Made by a program: the position numbers and the translations under genes. Positions 7,694 through 13,621 of a stretch of DNA of 13,621 bases are shown here, piece after piece (position 1 is the first letter of the stretch; the number at the start of each line of letters is the position of its first letter). Origin of the DNA: CAIKZY01 sp044374195 (GTDB lineage Bacteria; Actinomycetota; Actinomycetes; S36-B12); contig JBILOY010000035.1 in the NCBI GenBank assembly GCA_044374195.1, forward strand, positions 1 to 13,621, written 5' to 3'. The notes under the pieces were generated by a model, which had not been told where the DNA came from, made no database searches, and was given only the letters and a program-made list of their open reading frames with translations.

Positions 7694-8677
7694 ATGCAGC
7701 AACGTCCGCTCGGCAGATCAGGCATCTGGGTCGGTCGACTCGCCCTCGGCACCATGACCTGGGGCCGAGGTACCGATGAATACGAGGCCCGTGATCAGCT
7801 GGCGGCCTTCCTCAGCGCCGGCGGCACGCTGATCGACACGGCTGATGTCTATGCCGAAGGCGTGTCTGAGCAATTGCTAGGCGAACTGATACGCGAGTTC
7901 GATATCCGCGATGAGGTCATCTTGGCAACGAAGGCCGTGTCCCAGGCTGACCCGGGTCGCCGTTTCAACGGCTCTCGACTGCACCTGCTGCGTGCCCTCG
8001 AAGGCTCGCTGCGCAGGCTAAACACTGACGTGATTGACCTCTGGCAATTGCACGCCTGGGATCCCTGGACTCCCATGGATGAGACTCTTGCCGCCGTCGA
8101 CGAGGCAGTGTCGAGTGGCAAGGTGCGCTACGTCGGCATCTCTAACTACTCCGGTTGGCAGACCGCCCGTGCCGCCACCTGGCAGAAGGCCGTGCCAGGC
8201 CGAGCCCCGATCATCACCACCCAAATGGAGTACTCACTACTCGAGCGCGGCATCGAACGCGAGATCGTGCCGGCAGCGCAGTCGCTCGGCCTCGGCATAT
8301 TGCCGTGGTCACCCTTGGGTCGTGGGGTTCTCACGGGCAAGTACCGACACAGCACTCCCGCCGATTCCCGCGGCGGCAATGCCGATACCGCGTCGTGGAT
8401 TCAGGTGTATCAGGACGAACGATGCCGACGCATCGTCGACGCCGTGGCTACTGCAGCCGAAGGCCTGGGTTGCTCGCCGACCGAGGTGTCGATTGCCTGG
8501 CTACGCGATCGCCCCGGGGTTGTCGCACCGATCCTTGGCCCGCGCACCACGAGCCAACTCGTCGCTGCACTCGCGGCCGAAGAGCTTGAGCTGCCCGACG
8601 AAATCCTGATCGCTCTCGACGACGTCTCGGCTCCCCCGATGGGCTACCCCGAAGCCGGCTGGGCTCAGCGGAGATAG
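7694..8677 (+). CDS. aldo/keto reductase
   Basis: NAD(P)H-dependent carbonyl reductase of the AKR superfamily, 327 residues, cytoplasmic, physiological substrate unknown. The catalytic tetrad is complete: Asp48 and Tyr53 in LIDTADVY, Lys80 in ILATK, and His120 in LWQLH. Coenzyme-binding segments appear at ISNYSG (149-154), PWSPLGRGVLTGKY (204-217) and PILGPRTTSQL (279-289), as in the YajO/Tas-like branch. The ATG at 7694 is chosen because MQQRPLGRSG is the canonical AKR N-terminus. The frame is open further upstream, but that extension runs antisense through the LLM gene. The stop lies 2 nt before the DUF5703 gene, so the two form an operon. Confidence 0.95.
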   Translation: MQQRPLGRSGIWVGRLALGTMTWGRGTDEYEARDQLAAFLSAGGTLIDTADVYAEGVSEQLLGELIREFDIRDEVILATKAVSQADPGRRFNGSRLHLLRALEGSLRRLNTDVIDLWQLHAWDPWTPMDETLAAVDEAVSSGKVRYVGISNYSGWQTARAATWQKAVPGRAPIITTQMEYSLLERGIEREIVPAAQSLGLGILPWSPLGRGVLTGKYRHSTPADSRGGNADTASWIQVYQDERCRRIVDAVATAAEGLGCSPTEVSIAWLRDRPGVVAPILGPRTTSQLVAALAAEELELPDEILIALDDVSAPPMGYPEAGWAQRR

Positions 8678-8679
8678 CG

Positions 8680-8877
8680 ATGCAGCACTCGAGGGCTGTC
8701 TGGGAGTTCCGTGAATTCTGGTTCCCGCGGGGCACTACTCGCGAGGTAGCGTGCCAGGCGCTTACCGAGATGGCTGAACAGGATCGCTGGGAACTTTCTC
8801 GCGTTGCTATCTTGCATGACGGACGCCGCAAGGTCGTTCTGCGCAGGAAGGTCTACCGAGTACAGCGCACTGCCTAA
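8680..8877 (+). CDS. DUF5703 family small protein
   Basis: A 65-residue basic protein of unknown function. The pattern EFREFWFPRGTTREVA, then a conserved WELSR at 37-41 and DGRRKVVLRRKVYRVQRTA at the C-terminus, matches the small actinobacterial DUF5703 family, usually found beside aldo/keto reductase and M20 peptidase genes, as here. It starts 2 nt after the aldo/keto reductase stop. GGAG at 8670-8673, 6 nt before the ATG, supports the start. It ends 9 nt from the convergent M20 stop. There are no membrane segments or signal peptide. The basic, beta-rich C-terminus could suit nucleic-acid or protein binding, but nothing proves it. Confidence 0.85.
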   Translation: MQHSRAVWEFREFWFPRGTTREVACQALTEMAEQDRWELSRVAILHDGRRKVVLRRKVYRVQRTA

Positions 8878-8886
8878 ACCACTCGC

Positions 8887-10215
8887 TCAGACAGTTCGCA
8901 GGAATCGATCAAGCACCCGAACGCCAAACCTGAGACCTTCGAGCGGCACCCGCTCGTCGACGCCGTGGAACAGGCGCCAGTAGTCGAGGCCAGCTGGCAT
9001 CTGCAAGGGCGAGAAGCCATAGCACGCGATACCGAGGCGATGGAAGGCCTTTGCATCCGTGCCGCCGGAGATCATGTACGGAACTGCACGAGCGCCGGGA
9101 TCCTCGGCGCGAAGAGCTGATGCCATCAGGTCAACCGACAACGTGTCGAAAGGTGCCTCAAGAGCAATGTCATCGACAACGCGCTCGATGGTGATGTCGG
9201 GGCCGACGAGTTCAAGAATGGTGCGCTCGAATTCCTCCTCGAAGCCGGGAATCGTGCGGCCGTCGATCGCCGCATAGGCATCACCGGGAATGACGTTGTG
9301 CTTGTAGCCGGCTTCGAGCATGGTGGGGTTCGCCGTATTGCGCAGTGTTGCTCCGACGAGCAACCCCAAGGTGCCGAGCTTGCGTACGAGTTCTTCGTTG
9401 TCGTGAGCCGTGAGATCAACGCCGAAGGCATCGCTCAGCTCACCGAGAAATCGATCAACCGTCGCAGTCCGGCGTTCAGGCCATTCATAGTTGCCCACAC
9501 GAATGACGGCCTCGCACAATCGAGTGATCGCGTTGTCGTCATGAATCATCGATCCGTGTCCCGCGCGGCTTGAAGCGTGCAGGCGCATCCAGCGCATGCC
9601 CTTCTCAGCTGTCTGAATCGGGTAGAGCCTGAGGTCATCGCGCACGGTGATGGAGAATCCGCCCACCTCACCCACTGCCTCCGTGACTCCATCGAAGATC
9701 TCGGGACGATTGGCGGTGAGCCAGTGAGCGCCGTGACGACCACCTGCTTCCTCATCGGGAAGCAGCAAGACGACGATGTCGCGTCGGGGACGGATACCTT
9801 CATGGCCCCAGCCGCGAAGCACGGCCAGGATCATGGCATCCATGTCCTTCATATCGACAGCACCGCGACCCCAGATGAAACCTTCGTCAACCTCGGCCGC
9901 GAATGGTGGATGCGACCAATCGGCGGCAATCGCCGGCACGACATCAAGATGACCGTGCAAAAGCAACGCACCTGCATTCGGATCTGTACCGGCGACCCGC
10001 AGGTAGACCCCTCGGCGAGAGGGATCAGTCGTGGTGAACACCTCCGGATCCCAGCCGGCTTCACGAAGTGATTGGGCGGCATACTCGGCAACATCAGACT
10101 CACCCACCGTGAGGGGCGAATCCCCGTAGTTGCTCGAATCGAGCCTGATCAGGCCCCGACAAAGTTCGATGACATCGGTTTCGGCTCCGGGTAGCGCTGA
10201 CCAGGTGGTTTCCAC
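8887..10215 (-). CDS. M20/M25/M40 family metallopeptidase
   Basis: Di-zinc amidohydrolase or peptidase of the ArgE/DapE/CPG2 group, 442 residues, cytoplasmic. The usual ligands are visible: HGHLDVVP with His89 and catalytic Asp91, GRGAVDMKD with bridging Asp121, PDEEAGG with catalytic Glu155 and ligand Glu156, VGEVGG with Glu183 at the third-ligand position, and LFHGVDERVP with His417. The dimerisation (lid) domain lies between about residues 205 and 320, with RAGHGSM at 217-223. The substrate (dipeptide, acylated amino acid or other) cannot be read from sequence. The start is GTG at 10215. GGGAG lies unusually close to it, and a -10-like CAGTAT sits 6 nt upstream, so a leaderless mRNA is likely. 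It is convergent with DUF5703 and divergent from the tRNA gene. Confidence 0.94.
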   Translation of the reverse strand: METTWSALPGAETDVIELCRGLIRLDSSNYGDSPLTVGESDVAEYAAQSLREAGWDPEVFTTTDPSRRGVYLRVAGTDPNAGALLLHGHLDVVPAIAADWSHPPFAAEVDEGFIWGRGAVDMKDMDAMILAVLRGWGHEGIRPRRDIVVLLLPDEEAGGRHGAHWLTANRPEIFDGVTEAVGEVGGFSITVRDDLRLYPIQTAEKGMRWMRLHASSRAGHGSMIHDDNAITRLCEAVIRVGNYEWPERRTATVDRFLGELSDAFGVDLTAHDNEELVRKLGTLGLLVGATLRNTANPTMLEAGYKHNVIPGDAYAAIDGRTIPGFEEEFERTILELVGPDITIERVVDDIALEAPFDTLSVDLMASALRAEDPGARAVPYMISGGTDAKAFHRLGIACYGFSPLQMPAGLDYWRLFHGVDERVPLEGLRFGVRVLDRFLRTV

Positions 10216-10221
10216 GCTCCC

Positions 10222-10227
10222 ATACTG
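10222..10227 (-). promoter_or_regulatory. candidate -10 element of the M20 peptidase gene
   Basis: CAGTAT on the minus strand ends 6 nt before the GTG at 10215. It keeps the A at -11 and T at -7 of TANNNT but not the first T. The Shine-Dalgarno-like GGGAG lies within two bases of the GTG, too close for normal initiation, which favours a leaderless start. Confidence 0.35.
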
Positions 10228-10230
10228 CCG

Positions 10231-10261
10231 TGTCAGGGCTTGAGATCCGAGCAGGTATGCT
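10231..10261 (+). promoter_or_regulatory. candidate promoter of tRNA-Leu
   Basis: TATGCT at 10256-10261 is a good -10 hexamer and would start transcription near 10268, about 13 nt before the mature tRNA. A poor -35-like TGTCAG at 10231-10236 is 19 nt upstream of it. The assignment rests mostly on the -10 and its position. Confidence 0.4.
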
Positions 10262-10280
10262 TCTCCTGCTTCAACACCTC

Positions 10281-10366
10281 GTCCGGGTGGCGGAATAGGC
10301 AGACGCGCTAGCTTGAGGTGCTAGTTCCCTTTACCGGGAGTGAGGGTTCAACTCCCTTCTCGGACA
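10281..10366 (+). tRNA. tRNA-Leu (anticodon GAG)
   Basis: 86 nt that fold as a class II tRNA. The 7-bp acceptor stem is GTCCGGG with CTCGGAC, one G-U pair, then discriminator A at 10366. The anticodon stem is CTAGC/GCTAG around loop TTGAGGT, giving anticodon GAG at 10315-10317, which reads CUC and CUU. A long variable arm has TCCC (10326-10329) pairing with GGGA (10336-10339). The T-arm GAGGG-TTCAACT-CCCTT is at 10342-10358. The 3' CCA is not encoded. A strong terminator follows at 10387, so this is a single-gene unit. Confidence 0.96.
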
Positions 10367-10386
10367 CGTCGTTGAGACAGCGATAA

Positions 10387-10416
10387 CGAAAGCCCCCGCT
10401 TTTGCGGGGGCTTTCG
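10387..10416 (+). terminator. intrinsic terminator of tRNA-Leu
   Basis: A perfect 13-bp stem, CGAAAGCCCCCGC paired with GCGGGGGCTTTCG, closes a TTTT loop and is followed by GCTTTCTCG. The stem is very stable. The trailing T-tract is short, as often seen in actinobacteria. It lies 20 nt after the tRNA and separates it from the Dabb gene. Confidence 0.88.
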
Positions 10417-10458
10417 GCTTTCTCGTACCAAGGGGCCTTGCGGCGCTCTTCCATCCGC

Positions 10459-10464
10459 GAGAAT
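10459..10464 (+). promoter_or_regulatory. candidate -10 element of the Dabb gene
   Basis: GAGAAT ends 6 nt before the ATG at 10471. It resembles a TANNNT box with G for the first T. TTGCGG at 10438-10443 could be a -35, though the 15-nt spacer is short. There is no Shine-Dalgarno at the ATG. Confidence 0.38.
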
Positions 10465-10470
10465 CCCTCC

Positions 10471-10815
10471 ATGTCCGCAACCGACACCACGCCCAGCGCT
10501 GGCATCCGCCATGTCGTCAATATCAGACTCGAGCCTGACCTCGACGACAACCTGCGCAGCCCCCTCGAGGCTGACCTCCATCGACTTGTCGCAGCGCATC
10601 CACACGCAATGAAGGCAAGCCTGCACCGGGATCTCGGACGACGGCCCGCTGCACCGGTCACAGCCACGTGGCTGATCTGCATGGATTTCGCTTCGATGGC
10701 CGACTTCGAGGAATACCTCGCGGATCCGTTGCACACCAACTTCTTGAACACGCATCAATCATCGATGGCCTTCATCACGGCAATCCAAGTTCCGCTGGCG
10801 GATTTCGCACAATAA
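10471..10815 (+). CDS. Dabb domain (stress-responsive A/B barrel) protein
   Basis: A 114-residue protein with the dimeric alpha/beta-barrel (ferredoxin-like) Dabb fold. IRHVVNIRLEPD at 12-23 forms the first strand with the typical R-H pair. WLICMDFASMADFEEYLADPLHTNFLN at about 67-93 matches the family's strand-helix segment, which ends near a conserved His, and FITAIQVPL is the last strand. Known family members include stress-induced proteins and small cyclase- or dehydratase-like enzymes, so the function here is open. The ATG at 10471 is preferred, because upstream in-frame TTG codons would overlap the tRNA terminator. The gene is probably monocistronic and is convergent with the FUSC gene 39 nt away. 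Confidence 0.82.
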   Translation: MSATDTTPSAGIRHVVNIRLEPDLDDNLRSPLEADLHRLVAAHPHAMKASLHRDLGRRPAAPVTATWLICMDFASMADFEEYLADPLHTNFLNTHQSSMAFITAIQVPLADFAQ

Positions 10816-10854
10816 ATGCGGACATGTTCATATCCGATCGCAAGCTCAGGCGGA

Positions 10855-11898
10855 CTAGTACTTCGAGGCTCCCGCTTTTGTTTGCAGGTGTTTGGCAATC
10901 GGAGTCAGCGCCAGCATCACGAGCATGATGATGACTACTCCCACCGACGTAGCCTCGAGCCTGAGAACAGCTGTCTTCTCAACCGTTGAGTCCGCGGTAG
11001 TGACGAGCACGACAGCAGGAGTCAAGAAGACGACGAACAACCAGTAGGGCTTGCCCAGCATCATGACCGAACCCGCGACCATGAAGAGGATTACGCCGAG
11101 TAGGTAAAGCACAGGACCAGTCGAGACGAACACCCCGATGAGCATTGCCAAACCGAAACCCAGTGCCGTGCCGGCGATACGTTGGCCAGCCTTTCGAAAG
11201 CTAGTACCGAGATAGGGCTGGAACACCACGAGGATCGTCAAGATGATCCAGGCGCCGCCTTGACCGAGGTCAAAATAGACGACACACCAGGTGACCCCGC
11301 CAATAACGATGGCCAAAATGCTGCTGTAGGCAAGTACCCGTTCAGTCACCAGCTTGGTCAAGGCTGGCGAGTGCAGCCCACGACGGGCAATGAACAAAAT
11401 GAGCGTGACGTAAAGCGAGGAGCCCAGTGCCACGATTCCGGTCATGACCGGCGCAGAGAACGTGCCTGCAAATTTTGGCGGTTGCGTCACGATGAAGCCG
11501 AGGGAAATAACCGACATCATCAGCGCATTGTGCAGACCCAGGCGCGCACCAAAGCCACGCCAGAATGCTGCGGCGCCCAACACCAACGCCGCTGCGAGCG
11601 CGTAGGGGGCGGCCCACACTGTGAGCGCGCAGAACACCGAGAAGGGAACAGCCACCCGGATTCCGGTCTTCCATCCTGAACCCATGAGACAGGCCATGAA
11701 GGAGGTCAGGCCCGCGAGCATCGCGATAAAGACTGCGTCCTGCCAGCCCAAGGCGCCTAGAACGATCGCGGGCGCGAAGGCAGCAACGTTCATGAGAACG
11801 AGCGCGAGGACGATCTTCTTCACCGCCTTGCGGCCCGCATGGGGTACCGGCGTGGCTGCTGCGGGGCCACTAGGGGAAGTCGTCATGGAGGAAATCAT
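10855..11898 (-). CDS. FUSC family integral membrane protein
   Basis: A 347-residue polytopic membrane protein of the fusaric-acid-resistance/aromatic-acid-exporter (FUSC, PF13515-like) superfamily. Hydrophobic segments run from about residue 28 to 335, perhaps 10-11 helices in two sets. The second set carries the family hallmark at about 216-246, beginning AWIILTILVVFQPYLGTSFR and continuing into KAGQRIAGTALG. Unlike large YccS/AaeB proteins it has no long soluble domain. The substrate is unknown; efflux of aromatic acids or envelope precursors is only a family-level guess. The ATG at 11898 was chosen because AGGAGG lies 12 nt upstream; a second ATG at 11886 is possible. The frame is open up to 12216, but that part overlaps the acyltransferase and is not membrane-like. 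It follows the acyltransferase by 37 nt. Confidence 0.85.
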   Translation of the reverse strand: MISSMTTSPSGPAAATPVPHAGRKAVKKIVLALVLMNVAAFAPAIVLGALGWQDAVFIAMLAGLTSFMACLMGSGWKTGIRVAVPFSVFCALTVWAAPYALAAALVLGAAAFWRGFGARLGLHNALMMSVISLGFIVTQPPKFAGTFSAPVMTGIVALGSSLYVTLILFIARRGLHSPALTKLVTERVLAYSSILAIVIGGVTWCVVYFDLGQGGAWIILTILVVFQPYLGTSFRKAGQRIAGTALGFGLAMLIGVFVSTGPVLYLLGVILFMVAGSVMMLGKPYWLFVVFLTPAVVLVTTADSTVEKTAVLRLEATSVGVVIIMLVMLALTPIAKHLQTKAGASKY

Positions 11899-11910
11899 CG
11901 CGAGGAATCG

Positions 11911-11916
11911 CCTCCT
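11911..11916 (-). promoter_or_regulatory. Shine-Dalgarno site of the FUSC gene
   Basis: AGGAGG on the minus strand (CCTCCT on the plus) lies 12 nt before the ATG at 11898 and 24 nt before the alternative ATG at 11886. The spacing is longer than ideal but favours 11898. It lies in the 37-nt gap after the acyltransferase stop, as expected for the second gene of an operon. Confidence 0.55.
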
Positions 11917-11935
11917 GGTCCCACTGGCGCGCCGA

Positions 11936-13621
11936 CTACTGATTCTGACTCGGGAATCCCTTCTCAATCGCATCGGAGAGGCTGGCCGCGAAGGTTGCCG
12001 AGAGATGCGAAAGATCCCAGTACACGACCATGTCACCGACGGTCGCCGGGCACACATTTTGCGTGCAGATGAGGTGATCAACATCGAGCAGGGTGACATT
12101 GGGAGGTAGATCGGTGCGCTGGACCGCCGGATCTGCCTCTGCCAGCGATCGATCGCGTGCAACTGTGCATGTGCCCATGTCATCTGAATTCGCCCAAAGA
12201 CAGTCGACCGGGTCACGCATCCAACGCGGAGTATCGCGAATACCTACAACGTCAACACCTAGATCATTCAACAGCCGCCATTGATCAACATAGCCATCAG
12301 GAGTGAACTCACCAGCCCCGTCACTGACCGTGGATGTCGTCACCACGAGCTCGGGGGGATCCTCCTCGAGGATCTTCATCAGCGACAAGTTCCAGTCATG
12401 GCAGGAGGGGCCGCCGATCGCGGATTCGTCCTGGACCATGGTGAATCGGCAGGCATCCTTGAGTGCCGTCACTAGCTTCCAGCCGCGGTTCTTGGCAATC
12501 TGGTCAATCGCAGGGAACCAGTGAGCAGTGTGACTACCGCCGATGAGCATCATGGTCTTGTCACCGTTCGTATCTCCAGACGTGCAGAGCACGACGTTTG
12601 AGTTCGAGAGTTCCTGCACGCAGCCATTGCGATACACGATCGGGTAATCCTCACGCGCGGAAGCGAGGTTGGTCACGTAAGCAGTTCGCGGGTCACCGAC
12701 AACCTCGGAAAGAACGTTGGATCGCCAGAAGCCGGTGCTGAAAGCTAGTGCGGCGAGTACTGCGAGGCAAAGTCCGCTCGTGATGAGCGTTCGGCGGGCC
12801 TTCCACCCATCGAGGATGCGCATGCGGACAGATTCATCCAGAAGTCTTGTGGTGGCGTAGGCGAGAACGCAGGCCGACACGATGATGAGTATCCCGGGCA
12901 CTGCGGTGATCGCATACGTGCCCGTGCGAATGCGGTAGAACACCAGGATCGGCCAGTGCCACAGGTAAAGCGCGTAGCTAAAAGCACCGGCCCACACCAA
13001 GGGCTTGCTCCCCAGTAGTCGAGTGACCGAAAGCCGCGATTCGTGCCGGGCATCTCCACTCATCAAGATCAGCACCGCTCCGGCCACTGGCCACAACGCG
13101 GCCCAGCCAGGGAAGTTCGATGGTGCACCGATCGCGATACCGCACGTGAGAAGTAGCACGAGCCCGACCCAGCCGGCAGGGACGACAAAGGCGTTTGCGA
13201 AGCGACGTCCGTTCATGATTGCGAGGGCTAGCAACCCCCCGGCAGCAAACTCCCAGACGCGTGTGCCGGTGTGGAAATACGCGTTCAGCGAGCCATCTCG
13301 CTCCATCTGCACTGAGTAGGCAAGCGAGGCGGCGAAGGTGATACCTAGAACCCACGTGACGACCCGCGTGAACGACACACCACGGAGCCTGCGGGCGATG
13401 AGTAAGGCCAATGCGAAGAGCAGGATCCAGATCACGTAGAACTGTCCCTGGATTGACAGAGCCCAGAACTGCTGAACTGGGCTGGCCGGCGCGGCCTTGT
13501 TCAGGTACTCGACAGATTCCCCTGCCAGCGACCAGTTCTCCAGATAGAGGGCTGACCAACCCACCTGTCGCAACCAAGGTGGCTGATACCACAACGGGGC
13601 AATGAGCAATATCGCTGCAGC
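11936..13621 (-). CDS. acyltransferase 3 / SGNH-hydrolase fusion, 5' end cut by window end
   Basis: A membrane O-acyltransferase of the OafA/YrhL-like type that acetylates or acylates cell-surface glycans. 561 residues are visible; the reading frame is open through 13621, and the family length suggests about 120-150 N-terminal residues (first helices, catalytic His) lie outside. The acyltransferase 3 part spans visible residues 1-275, with LYLENWSLAGESVEYL, FWALSIQGQFYVIW, GTRVWEFAAGGLLA and SYALYLWHWPILVF as landmarks. A last helix at about 280-298 leads to a periplasmic-side SGNH domain at about 330-555. Block I reads IGGSHTAHW with Ser363 where GDSH is usual. Block V is DLSHLS with Asp536 and His539. 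The target polymer is unknown. A FUSC gene follows 37 nt downstream. Confidence 0.93.
   Translation of the reverse strand, partial: AAAILLIAPLWYQPPWLRQVGWSALYLENWSLAGESVEYLNKAAPASPVQQFWALSIQGQFYVIWILLFALALLIARRLRGVSFTRVVTWVLGITFAASLAYSVQMERDGSLNAYFHTGTRVWEFAAGGLLALAIMNGRRFANAFVVPAGWVGLVLLLTCGIAIGAPSNFPGWAALWPVAGAVLILMSGDARHESRLSVTRLLGSKPLVWAGAFSYALYLWHWPILVFYRIRTGTYAITAVPGILIIVSACVLAYATTRLLDESVRMRILDGWKARRTLITSGLCLAVLAALAFSTGFWRSNVLSEVVGDPRTAYVTNLASAREDYPIVYRNGCVQELSNSNVVLCTSGDTNGDKTMMLIGGSHTAHWFPAIDQIAKNRGWKLVTALKDACRFTMVQDESAIGGPSCHDWNLSLMKILEEDPPELVVTTSTVSDGAGEFTPDGYVDQWRLLNDLGVDVVGIRDTPRWMRDPVDCLWANSDDMGTCTVARDRSLAEADPAVQRTDLPPNVTLLDVDHLICTQNVCPATVGDMVVYWDLSHLSATFAASLSDAIEKGFPSQNQ

Noticed and set aside
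10281..10366. tRNA gene as an integration site for a mobile element.
   Set aside because: No integrase, no direct repeat of the tRNA 3' end downstream, and the following genes look like ordinary chromosomal genes.
10819..10836. A possible hairpin (CGGACAT, GTTC, ATATCCG) between the convergent Dabb and FUSC genes.
   Set aside because: Seven pairs with an internal C/A mismatch and no T-run on either strand; too weak to call a terminator.
11899..12216. A 106-codon upstream extension of the FUSC frame, rich in Arg and Ser.
   Set aside because: It overlaps the conserved SGNH end of the acyltransferase in another frame, is not membrane-like, and a ribosome binding site precedes the internal ATG at 11898.

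Overview
The window is a gene-dense stretch of moderately high-GC chromosome from a mycothiol-producing actinobacterium (class Actinomycetia). Three things point there: mshC, which is specific to mycothiol synthesis; an F420-type luciferase-like oxidoreductase; and the conserved actinobacterial families DUF3090, SCO1664 and DUF5703. The genus cannot be read from the sequence. There are no insertion sequences, CRISPR arrays or prophage genes. All CDSs look intact except the two cut by the window edges.

Layout. (1) 1-2427: glucose-6-phosphate isomerase (pgi, minus strand, 3' end outside the window) is divergent from a short-form, probably NAD-linked, 6-phosphogluconate dehydrogenase (gnd, plus). 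(2) 2484-7645, minus strand: a compact six-gene operon read in the order F420/LLM oxidoreductase, uppP, histidine phosphatase, DUF3090 protein, SCO1664-family kinase-like protein, mshC. The first five genes are joined by 1- or 4-base stop/start overlaps. mshC follows after 18 bases and seems to have its own promoter. (3) 7694-8877, plus strand: an aldo/keto reductase and a DUF5703 protein, divergent from the operon across 48 bp. (4) 8887-10215, minus: an M20 metallopeptidase. (5) 10281-10416, plus: tRNA-Leu(GAG) with a strong intrinsic terminator. (6) 10471-10815, plus: a small Dabb-domain protein. (7) 10855-13621, minus: an SGNH-type acyltransferase 3 (5' end outside the window) followed by a FUSC-family membrane protein.

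How the genes fit together. pgi and gnd sit at the glycolysis/pentose-phosphate branch. The six-gene operon combines mycothiol synthesis (MshC), recycling of the undecaprenyl carrier lipid (UppP), an F420 oxidoreductase and three poorly characterised proteins. These last three include a phosphatase and a lipid-kinase-like protein, next to an enzyme whose substrate carries inositol. The acyltransferase and FUSC protein suggest envelope modification and export.

The most striking non-coding pattern is a hexamer with A at -11 and T at -7 placed exactly 6 nt before the start codon of six genes (pgi, mshC, the LLM gene, the aldo/keto reductase, M20, Dabb). Five of these open a transcription unit and the sixth is mshC. 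This suggests leaderless transcripts. Genes with a clear Shine-Dalgarno, and genes translationally coupled inside the operon, lack it.
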